DNA of 35,785 nt. It comes from a virus. Positions 7,816 through 14,620 of this stretch are shown piece by piece; the stretch's first letter is position 1, and each line of letters starts with the position of its first letter. The stretch lies in IMG/VR virus record IMGVR_UViG_3300021964_000219, positions 1-35,785 of that record; one strand, given 5' to 3'. Made by a program: the position numbers and the translations under genes. Under the pieces are notes generated by a model. The model was not told where the DNA came from. It was given only the letters and a program-made list of their open reading frames with translations, and made no database searches.

Positions 7816-9834
7816 GTGAAAGAAAAACGTAAATATACCAAAAGATCTGACTATTGGAATCAGTTCAACCAACCAAAACCAATTGAAGATATCTTAAACA
7901 TGTCATCATTAGGTCAAACTTTGCCTGAGACAGCGGGTGAAAGTTTTTATATTCAAGAATCTACAGCCAGCACAAGAAAGCAAGCTTACGATAGTGGAGG
8001 AGGTAGACGTAGAAATGCCATTCACATGGCTAACAAAAAAAATAAATATAATAATATAAGAGCAGGCTTACTCCCTTACGATTATGGTGTCGATGGAGTT
8101 AATGTTAGAGAAGCTATAGAGTTATGTCAAAAAGCTTATGCCAATGTTGCAATCTTTCGCAATGCTATTGACATTATGGCTGAGTTTTCAAACTCACCAA
8201 TTTATTTAGAGGGAGAAAATGAAAAATCCAAAAAGTTTATCGAGAATTGGATGAAAAAGATAAATATTTGGAAAGTTAAAGATCAATACTTTAGGGAATA
8301 TTATCGCTCTGGTAACATTTTTATTTATAGAATAGATGGTAAGTTTAGTAGTGATGATTTATTAAAATTAAATTATGTTTACGCTTCACAAAGTTTAAAA
8401 CCAGGTGAGATACCTTTAAAATATATTTTACTTAATCCTTTTGATATAGTAGTAGAAAGATCTACCGCATTTAAAGATGGCATTTATAAAAAGATTTTAT
8501 CTGATTATGAGTTAGAGAGATTAAGAACTCCAAAAACGGAAGACGATAAAAAAGTATTTGAATCTTTAGATCCAGAAACTCAAAAGAAAATTAAGGATGG
8601 ATCTTTTGTTGATGATGGTTTGAAAATAAAATTAGATCCTGAAAAATTAATATATTCATTTTATAAAAAACAAGACTATGAACCATTTGCTGTGCCTTTT
8701 GGGTTTTCGGTTTTAGAAGATATTAATTGGAAATTAGAATTAAAGAAAATTGATCAAGCTATATGTAGGACTGTTGAAAACGTAATTCTATTAATTACAA
8801 TGGGTGCTGAGCCTGATAAGGGTGGAGTTAATCCTCAAAATTTAAAAGCCATGCAAGAGTTATTTAAAAACGAAAGTGTGGGTCGAGCCTTAATTGCAGA
8901 TTATACAACTAAGGCTCAATTTGTAATTCCAGACCTTAACAAAGTTTTAGGTTCTGAAAAATATAAAATTGTAAATGAGGATATTAAAGAAGGTTTGCAA
9001 AATGTGATTGTTGGTAGTGAGAAATTTTCTAACACACAAATAAAAGCTGAAATCTTCTTAGAAAGGCTAAAGGAGTCTCGCAATGCATTTTTAAATGATT
9101 TCCTTCAACCTCAAATAAAAGAGATATGTAAGAATATGGGATTAAAAACTTATCCCACTGCAAAATTTGAAGAAATTGATATCAAGGATGAAGTTCAATT
9201 TCAGAGAGTAATAACTCGATTGCTTGAAATTGGAATATTAACTCCAGAGCAGGGAATCAAATCTATGCAAACTGGAATATATCCAGATATTAAAGATTTT
9301 GACAGTATGCAGGAAAAATATGTTGACAGTAGGGAAAAGGGTCATTACAATCCATTAGTTGGAGGAATACCAATGATTGAAAGTCTACAGTCAGAGAAAG
9401 ATAGGGAGTTGAAGCAAGATTTGTCGGAGGAAAAGCAAAGTCAACAACCAACGCAAAATCAAACTCCAAAATCTGCTGGTAGACCTAATGGTACAAGTCA
9501 AATACCTTTAGCTGCTTCAGAAAAATATAACACAAATGATATTAAAAAAATTGTTTATAAAATTGAAGATTTGCAAACATATGCTGAAGCTAAATTTAAA
9601 GAGCATAACAATATAGAAAAATTATCTGATCAACAAAAAGGATTAATATTAAATCTTTGTGAATCTATTGTTTGTGCTAAAGAAAAAAATCAATGGAAAA
9701 AATCAATTTTATCCTGCGTAAAAAATAACGATAAGATAACTGAACTAAACACTAAAACTGAAATACTTGAGATTGCATCCGAGTTTAATTTAAAGGATTA
9801 TCCTTCTGCTATATTATATCATAGTAAAAATTAA
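7816..9834 (+). CDS. Portal protein
   Basis: 672 aa with a GTG start. This is the first possible start after an in-frame TAA at 7795; an internal ATG at 7900 is the alternative. The portal forms the ring at one capsid vertex through which the terminase drives DNA. Portal-type features are the helical start of the core (V-N-V-R-E-A-I-E-L-C-Q-K-A-Y-A-N-V-A-I-F-R-N), a strand segment F-R-E-Y-Y-R-S-G-N-I-F-I-Y-R near 158-172, and long helices around 310-420. The place between large terminase and prohead protease supports this. After about residue 530 there is a Gln/Ser/Pro-rich linker and a charged helical tail of roughly 95 residues, longer than typical portals. The identification relies on context plus core pattern. 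Confidence 0.8.
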   Translation: MKEKRKYTKRSDYWNQFNQPKPIEDILNMSSLGQTLPETAGESFYIQESTASTRKQAYDSGGGRRRNAIHMANKKNKYNNIRAGLLPYDYGVDGVNVREAIELCQKAYANVAIFRNAIDIMAEFSNSPIYLEGENEKSKKFIENWMKKINIWKVKDQYFREYYRSGNIFIYRIDGKFSSDDLLKLNYVYASQSLKPGEIPLKYILLNPFDIVVERSTAFKDGIYKKILSDYELERLRTPKTEDDKKVFESLDPETQKKIKDGSFVDDGLKIKLDPEKLIYSFYKKQDYEPFAVPFGFSVLEDINWKLELKKIDQAICRTVENVILLITMGAEPDKGGVNPQNLKAMQELFKNESVGRALIADYTTKAQFVIPDLNKVLGSEKYKIVNEDIKEGLQNVIVGSEKFSNTQIKAEIFLERLKESRNAFLNDFLQPQIKEICKNMGLKTYPTAKFEEIDIKDEVQFQRVITRLLEIGILTPEQGIKSMQTGIYPDIKDFDSMQEKYVDSREKGHYNPLVGGIPMIESLQSEKDRELKQDLSEEKQSQQPTQNQTPKSAGRPNGTSQIPLAASEKYNTNDIKKIVYKIEDLQTYAEAKFKEHNNIEKLSDQQKGLILNLCESIVCAKEKNQWKKSILSCVKNNDKITELNTKTEILEIASEFNLKDYPSAILYHSKN

Positions 9835-9841
9835 GTTTTTT

Positions 9842-9853
9842 TGTGTATATAAC
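9842..9853 (+). promoter_or_regulatory. Candidate late promoter element before protease-scaffold gene
   Basis: TGTGTATATAAC follows a T run in the short gap after the portal stop and ends four bases before the ATG at 9858. The in-frame GTG at 9843 lies inside this element, which argues against it being the start codon. Confidence 0.4.
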
Positions 9854-9857
9854 ATTG

Positions 9858-11390
9858 ATGTCTAAAAAATATAAATATACCACAACCTTTTCTAACATCA
9901 TTAATGCATCAGGTTCGATTGAGTCAGATGGTATTGAAATTAGTCAAGCGTCAATAGATTCTTTAAAAGAAATCATACCAGCGGGCATAGATCTTTCTAA
10001 GAATGTAGATTTATTAGCGGTAGCATTCAATGCTGCAGTAGTAAACAAATTTAATAGAAACGGAGACGGTATAAGTTCAGAATCTGCTGTAGAAATTATA
10101 GATCAGTTTAAGCATAAACCCGCAAACATAGAACATCAAAAACAAAAAATTGTTGGACACATTATTTCTTCTTCTTTTTCTGATTTCAATACAAATGAAA
10201 TTATAAGTAAAGAAGAAGCTATTAATTTAAATAAACCATACAACATAGCATTATCTTCAGTAATATATAAAACTGTAAATCCTGAATTTGCGAAATTAAT
10301 AATAAATTCAGTTGAAGAAGATAGCGATTTATATCATAAAGTTTCAGCAAGCTGGGAAATTGGTTTCAATAGTTTTAAATTGGCAGTAGGTAGCGAAGAC
10401 TTAAGTCAAGCTAGAATCATAGAAGACGAAGATGAGATTGAGTCTATGAAACACTTTTTAAAAGCTTTTGGTGGAGAAGGAGTCACAGAAGAAGGTGATC
10501 CAATTAATAGATTAATTGTTGGAGAAATATACCCACTAGGCATTGGTTTTACGGCAAATCCAGCTGCAGATGTAAAAGGATTAACGATGCAAACTGAGCA
10601 GGAATCAATAGAGAAAAATCAAAAAATCAAAAAAAATATTTCACAAATGAAAAAAAATGATGTAATTATAAAAAAACATACTTTAACTATGGACAATAAC
10701 GAAATTCTAAACAACTTAGTGTCAGCACTTGAAGAAAAAGTTTCAAACAAAAAGTTTTCTCAAGAAGCTGTAGCGACTGTTTCTAAAATTATAAACGATG
10801 CAATCCTTGAAAGGAATGATTCTTTTGTAAAAGAAAAGGAGCAACTGGAAAACGAGAAAGCTGAACTTTCTAAGGCTGCCGAAGAGAGCGCTGAAGAACT
10901 TAAGAAGCTTAGAGATGAACTTAATCAAGCTACCGATAGGGTAACTGAGCTTGAACAAGATCGCAAGCAACAAGAAGCAATTGCTCGATTTGATTCGAGA
11001 ATGTCCGTTGTTGAAGAAATTTATGAGCTTGATGATGAAAGTCGTAAAGTTGTAGCTCATGAGTTAAAAGATGTTGAGCACACTGAAGAAGCTTTTGCTA
11101 AATTCCAAGAAAAGCTCGAAGTTGTTTTAAAACATCAAAATAAAGAATTTATCGCTAAGCAGCAAGAAGAGTTTAACTCCAAACTTGCTGAAGCAGTAGA
11201 AAAACGCATCGCAGAACTTAAAAGTGAATCTTCTTCCGAAGAAGAAGCTGTAGAAGATGCTATCGAAAATGCTGAAGTTGAAGAAGAGGTTGTTGCTAAT
11301 AACAATGCTTCTTCATCTCAAGAAGAGCAATCTTTAAGAGATAAATTCAAACAAGCATTTTCCGAAGAAAATTTAACAATTAAATATTAA
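9858..11390 (+). CDS. Prohead protease fused to scaffold domain
   Basis: 510 aa from the ATG at 9858. I prefer this to the GTG at 9843, which sits in the promoter-like element and would add only M-Y-I-T-L. Residues about 1-245 resemble an S78/U9-type capsid maturation protease: I-E-H93-Q-K and H101 provide the histidine, and S-A-S-W around 163-166 the serine. Residues about 275-400 are a long charged coiled coil (E-K-E-Q-L-E-N-E-K-A-E-L-S-K-A-A), and 440-490 are very acidic, as in scaffold proteins that fill the prohead and are then digested. An internal ATG at 10689 (M-D-N-N-E-I-L-N-N-L) or 10647 could start a separate scaffold, as in lambda C/Nu3, but no good ribosome site is seen. Confidence 0.8.
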   Translation: MSKKYKYTTTFSNIINASGSIESDGIEISQASIDSLKEIIPAGIDLSKNVDLLAVAFNAAVVNKFNRNGDGISSESAVEIIDQFKHKPANIEHQKQKIVGHIISSSFSDFNTNEIISKEEAINLNKPYNIALSSVIYKTVNPEFAKLIINSVEEDSDLYHKVSASWEIGFNSFKLAVGSEDLSQARIIEDEDEIESMKHFLKAFGGEGVTEEGDPINRLIVGEIYPLGIGFTANPAADVKGLTMQTEQESIEKNQKIKKNISQMKKNDVIIKKHTLTMDNNEILNNLVSALEEKVSNKKFSQEAVATVSKIINDAILERNDSFVKEKEQLENEKAELSKAAEESAEELKKLRDELNQATDRVTELEQDRKQQEAIARFDSRMSVVEEIYELDDESRKVVAHELKDVEHTEEAFAKFQEKLEVVLKHQNKEFIAKQQEEFNSKLAEAVEKRIAELKSESSSEEEAVEDAIENAEVEEEVVANNNASSSQEEQSLRDKFKQAFSEENLTIKY

Positions 11391-11394
11391 AGGA
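11389..11394 (+). promoter_or_regulatory. Ribosome binding site of the decoration gene
   Basis: AAAGGA lies nine bases before the ATG at 11404 and overlaps the stop of the protease-scaffold gene. It is one of the few clear Shine-Dalgarno sequences in the window, fitting a highly expressed head protein. Confidence 0.6.
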
Positions 11395-11403
11395 TAAAAT
11401 AAA

Positions 11404-12123
11404 ATGGCTATTAGATTATTACCGTTTCGTGATTACAGCGAGCATGACGTCGTAAATATTTATCGTATGGATGGTGTTAAAGGAGATTTTATTGATCTCT
11501 CCGATAGCAACAAACAATCGACAGATAAAGGTGATGCTGGTGTATTCGTCAAAGTGCAAAATGGAATTCTTAACTCCGCTGGCGGAGATTGGGATCCAGT
11601 AGATGTTGATTCAAATCTTTCTAATTTATTAGGTAAGACTGATTACCCACATGTTGGTAGAAACAACTACCCACAAGCTAGCTTAACAGTAACTCCAGTT
11701 ACTGGTGAAGCAGACCCTTGTATCGGAATTACTCTTCGTCAAACTGTAGAGCGTGACGAAAATGGAGAAAACTTACTTTACAACCCACTCAAGAAGGATG
11801 AGCTTTTCGGAGTTCTTCCTGGTGAAGCTGTCCCAGTTCTTTCTCGTGGAATGATTTCTATTACTGATCTTGCAGTAGCTGGATCTGTTGCAGTTGGAGA
11901 TTGTTTAGTTCCTCATGCAGGAGGGCAAGTAAGTGGTGTTAATGCTGGTGTTGTAGCTGCTACCCAAAATAAAATCGGTACTGTTTTAGCAAAAGGTCAT
12001 CGTGATGACGTTGCAGTTGTTCAGGGAACTGGTGCAGCCTCTAATATCGTTGGATCTAACGTTTTTGGAGATAAAGCTTATCAATCTGGAGACTATTACA
12101 TCGTTAAGTTGGATTGCGCATAA
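11404..12123 (+). CDS. Head decoration/stabilisation-type protein
   Basis: 239 aa, directly before the major capsid gene, where lambda gpD and other capsid cement proteins are usually encoded. The sequence is rich in Gly, Val, Asp and Ala, and beta-like: D-A-G-V-F-V-K-V-Q-N-G, S-L-T-V-T-P-V-T-G-E, and a Val/Ala/Gly-rich core at about 155-205 (A-V-A-G-S-V-A-V-G-D-C-L-V-P). The late part (G-T-V-L-A-K-G-H-R-D-D-V-A-V-V) is typical of beta-tulip decoration proteins. Codon use is visibly less AT-rich than in neighbours, with CGT, GAC and CTT common, as expected for abundant protein. No membrane or signal segment is visible. The role is inferred from position and composition. Confidence 0.65.
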   Translation: MAIRLLPFRDYSEHDVVNIYRMDGVKGDFIDLSDSNKQSTDKGDAGVFVKVQNGILNSAGGDWDPVDVDSNLSNLLGKTDYPHVGRNNYPQASLTVTPVTGEADPCIGITLRQTVERDENGENLLYNPLKKDELFGVLPGEAVPVLSRGMISITDLAVAGSVAVGDCLVPHAGGQVSGVNAGVVAATQNKIGTVLAKGHRDDVAVVQGTGAASNIVGSNVFGDKAYQSGDYYIVKLDCA

Positions 12124-12146
12124 TTTAAAGAAAGGTAACATTTAAA

Positions 12147-13268
12147 ATGAAAATTACATTAAAGAGAACTGAAGAACAAGTCGAACTTGTTAAAGCTATG
12201 GCTTCTAAAAACAGAGATGTTGCATATGAAGCTCAAGTAGCATTAGCTGAATTCATTGGTCCTGTATTGCAAAAAGTTGTAAATCAAGCTCCTACTATGA
12301 GTAACTTGTTTTCAAACTTCCAATTCAATGCCGAGGAGAGTCCCAGCATCCCGATGGATCTTTATTACGATATCACTGATGAAGATTACATTACAGTTTG
12401 GAGTCAAGCAGTTCCTGGTGGCTTGCCAAGCAACACTGTAACTCCAATTGGTGGCGAAATGAAATTCACAACCTATCGTCTTGATAGTGCTGTTGATTTC
12501 GATAAGCGTTATGCTCAACGCTCCCGCATGGATGTTGTTAGTAAAACTTTTACTAGACTTGCTCAAGAAATTTTGCTTAAGCAAGAAAGAAATTCTGCAA
12601 CCCTTATCTTAGGAGCTCTTGCAGAAGCTGTTACTAAAGGTAGGCATCACGTTGCAGTAAGTAGTAATGCTGGAAGACTTCTTTTGGACGACTTCAACAA
12701 ACTCTTGACTCTTGGAAAGAGAATTAATACTTCTTGGAATGGTGGAACACCAGAGGGCGGTATTAATGGTCGTGGAGTTACTGATTTGATGGTTTCTCCT
12801 GAAGTTGTACAAAGTCTTCGTGAAATTGCCTACAACCCAATTAACACCCGTCAGGCTCAATCTGGAACCACTTCTATTCCTGCTACAGATGAGATGCGTA
12901 ATGCTATCTATAATAATGGTGGAATTCCTGAGTTCTATGGAATCAATATTATTGAAATTCAAGAACTTGGTTCAGGTCAGCGTTACAACAAGCTTTATGA
13001 TAGTCTTGTTAACGGTAAAGTTAATGACAATCAAACTGTTGGTGGAGGAGCTTTCGCAGATGGTACAGATGAAATCTGTGTAGGTCTTGACCGCAGAGTT
13101 GATGCATTGCTTCGTGCAGTTGCTACCGATTCCGAAACTGGATCTGAGTTCAGTCTTGTTGCTGACGATCAGTATACTACTCGTCAGTCCAAGATCGGAT
13201 ACTATGGATCGATTGAAGAAGGTCGTATGATCCTCGACAATCGTGCATTGTTCGGTATCGCAGTGTAA
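12147..13268 (+). CDS. Major capsid protein (HK97-fold type)
   Basis: 373 aa, preceded by AAAGG at 12131-12135. It follows the protease-scaffold and decoration genes and is ended by a strong terminator, the expected place for the capsid subunit. The N-terminal helices (residues 1-45) lead to the region T-M-S-N-L-F-S-N-F-Q-F and a beta segment Y-D-I-T-D-E-D-Y-I-T-V-W. A long helix like the HK97 spine is suggested at about 125-165 (R-M-D-V-V-S-K-T-F-T-R-L-A-Q-E-I-L-L). Later Gly-rich loops precede the C-terminal Y-Y-G-S-I-E-E-G-R-M-I-L-D-N. Codon use is enriched for C/G-ending and CGT codons, a sign of high expression. No N-terminal pro-domain is obvious, in line with a separate scaffold. Confidence 0.85.
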   Translation: MKITLKRTEEQVELVKAMASKNRDVAYEAQVALAEFIGPVLQKVVNQAPTMSNLFSNFQFNAEESPSIPMDLYYDITDEDYITVWSQAVPGGLPSNTVTPIGGEMKFTTYRLDSAVDFDKRYAQRSRMDVVSKTFTRLAQEILLKQERNSATLILGALAEAVTKGRHHVAVSSNAGRLLLDDFNKLLTLGKRINTSWNGGTPEGGINGRGVTDLMVSPEVVQSLREIAYNPINTRQAQSGTTSIPATDEMRNAIYNNGGIPEFYGINIIEIQELGSGQRYNKLYDSLVNGKVNDNQTVGGGAFADGTDEICVGLDRRVDALLRAVATDSETGSEFSLVADDQYTTRQSKIGYYGSIEEGRMILDNRALFGIAV

Positions 13269-13290
13269 GGTTTTAGTAACTAACCTTTTC

Positions 13291-13321
13291 AAAAAAATCC
13301 ACCATTGCGGTGGATTTTTTT
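13291..13321 (+). terminator. Rho-independent terminator after capsid gene
   Basis: AAAAAAATCCACC, loop ATTGC, GGTGGATTTTTTT make a perfect 13-base-pair stem with a GC-containing core and a T run. It works in both orientations in principle. A weaker AAGGTT/AACCTT hairpin (13267-13286) overlaps the capsid stop just upstream. Confidence 0.9.
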
Positions 13322-13361
13322 GTATATAAAGTTATTATATGTGTATAAGCATTAAAAGGAG
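13322..13361 (+). promoter_or_regulatory. Candidate promoter plus Shine-Dalgarno for the SAP-domain gene
   Basis: Just past the terminator come GTATATAAAG and then TGTGTATAAGCATT (13340-13353), the same element type as before the portal and protease genes. AAGGAG at 13356-13361 is a good ribosome site eight bases before the ATG at 13370. Transcription probably restarts here. Confidence 0.5.
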
Positions 13362-13369
13362 TTAAAATT

Positions 13370-13747
13370 ATGCCAAGAAAAAAAACAAATTCACCTAAAA
13401 AAACATCAAAAAAAATAACCCAATATTCTGACGGTAGAGAAGATAGAAAAGATCTTGCAAAGACCGTAGAAGATCTTATGTCTGTAAAAAAGAGAGATCC
13501 ATTTGTAGTTGCTAGTGGGGAAAGTTTTGATGAAGCTGTTCATTCTATGAATTTATCTCAATTGCAAGAAATTGCAGTAAGTGCTGGAGTATTTCCGTCA
13601 GGAACAAAAACAACACTAAAGAATAAATTACTTAAAGAGTATGACAATAGAGTGAGCAATAGATATGGATCAACTACTACAGCTAAGCCTATCGTAGATC
13701 CTAAATCAAAAGAAGCTGCTGATATTTTAAAATTAATCAATGACTAA
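13370..13747 (+). CDS. SAP-domain-like small protein
   Basis: 125 aa. The first 25 residues are Lys/Arg/Thr-rich. Residues about 61-92 (M-N-L-S-Q-L-Q-E-I-A-V-S-A-G-V-F-P-S-G-T-K-T-T-L-K) match the SAP pattern: a helix, a Gly-containing turn with S-G-T-K, then a second helix. SAP motifs bind DNA, and similar motifs are also found in small phage head proteins near capsid genes. The gene starts after a terminator and promoter-like region with a good Shine-Dalgarno sequence, and ends by TAATG overlap with the next gene. Its role may be a head-tail connection or DNA-contact protein; this is inferred. Confidence 0.6.
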   Translation: MPRKKTNSPKKTSKKITQYSDGREDRKDLAKTVEDLMSVKKRDPFVVASGESFDEAVHSMNLSQLQEIAVSAGVFPSGTKTTLKNKLLKEYDNRVSNRYGSTTTAKPIVDPKSKEAADILKLIND

Positions 13748-14247
13748 TGAATCAGTTCGGAGAACTTGGTTACACTATATGGGATATTGAGTTTGGAGAT
13801 CATTCTTCAGCTTTAGAAAGAGAACGGAATGCTTTATTGATATCTGGATATCTCGAAGCTAATTTAGGTCAATTAAATACTTTAATTAATACTGACTTTA
13901 CATATAATGCTTCGGGAGATATGGTTGAGCCAGCTTTACAGCAAGAAGAAAAAGCTATCTTCACTCAATTGTACCTAAAGGACTACTTACAGAAACAGTC
14001 TAGAAATATATTAAGAAATGCCAGCAATACTTCCCCTATCACTGATAATCAAGATTGGAGTGAATTAAGAGAAGGAGACAGCTACATAAAGCGTAATGTA
14101 GCTTCTCCAGCTTCTAAAAACACATCAGCAAAATTATTACAGGAATTAGCTAAAGAAGCCAATGAAATCTTAACTAAGATGATTCATTCATATAATATGT
14201 ATGGATCAGTTCCTACTCAAATAGCAGGCAAAGATGCGGCCCTTTAA
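13747..14247 (+). CDS. Probable head-tail connector/adaptor protein
   Basis: 166 aa, starting in the TAATG junction. It is mostly helical: residues about 18-45 (S-A-L-E-R-E-R-N-A-L-L-I-S-G-Y-L-E-A-N-L-G-Q-L), 65-95 and 125-155. A helical bundle of this size after the capsid gene is typical of gp6-type connectors that extend the portal. I recognise no exact family. The segment D-W-S-E-L-R-E-G-D-S-Y-I-K-R and the helix A-K-L-L-Q-E-L-A-K-E-A-N-E-I-L-T-K are notable. It is the last plus-strand gene; its stop overlaps the stop of the opposing minus-strand gene. Confidence 0.5.
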   Translation: MNQFGELGYTIWDIEFGDHSSALERERNALLISGYLEANLGQLNTLINTDFTYNASGDMVEPALQQEEKAIFTQLYLKDYLQKQSRNILRNASNTSPITDNQDWSELREGDSYIKRNVASPASKNTSAKLLQELAKEANEILTKMIHSYNMYGSVPTQIAGKDAAL

Positions 14248-14612
14248 AAGTTATTAATATCTTCAGATTCTTTATGTTCTTTAAACTTTTGTTTTGCTAA
14301 ATTCATAAAATCTTTAGTTTTTGAAAAATCAACCTTAAATCCGTCGTAGGAAAAAGTCTGAAATGCAGACAATACATCAACTACATTATCTATCATATCT
14401 ATAGGTTCTATATTGTTTTCTTTACATAAAGCTTCCATTTGTTCATAAGTAATTTCGTTTTGGCTAGAATTTATATTATATAAATTTTTAGATACTTCAG
14501 AAGAAATGTCTGATTGAATTTTTTCGATAGCAGCTTTCATTTTGGGATCCTCTATATTTGACTTATAGTTAAGTAAGCCTTTAATAAATTCTTTTTGTTG
14601 ATATTTGTCCAT
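14244..14612 (-). CDS. Small hypothetical protein at the end of the tail operon
   Basis: 122 aa, not recognised. It is helical and charged: residues 1-50 (M-D-K-Y-Q-Q-K-E-F-I-K-G-L-L-N-Y), a middle acidic-hydrophobic part (I-D-M-I-D-N-V-V-D-V-L-S-A-F), and a basic C-terminal helix (M-N-L-A-K-Q-K-F-K-E-H-K). No cysteine pairs or membrane segments. It is the last gene of the leftward tail operon, eight bases after the fibre gene. TATAAT lies two bases before its ATG, too close to act as a normal promoter for this start unless the mRNA begins inside the gene. A fibre chaperone or assembly factor is conceivable from position, without direct support. Confidence 0.5.
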   Translation of the reverse strand: MDKYQQKEFIKGLLNYKSNIEDPKMKAAIEKIQSDISSEVSKNLYNINSSQNEITYEQMEALCKENNIEPIDMIDNVVDVLSAFQTFSYDGFKVDFSKTKDFMNLAKQKFKEHKESEDINNF

Positions 14613-14620
14613 AAATTATA

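Noticed and set aside
9843-9845. GTG at 9843 as the protease-scaffold start
   Set aside because: It lies inside the TGTGTATATAA element and adds only five residues; the ATG at 9858 gives a normal M-S-K-K start.
10743-11060. Minus-strand frame opposite the scaffold coiled coil
   Set aside because: It is a shadow of Glu/Lys-rich codons; the plus strand has clear protease-scaffold features.
12312-13292. Several frames overlapping the capsid gene on both strands
   Set aside because: They show no domain pattern and lie within the strongly codon-biased major capsid gene.
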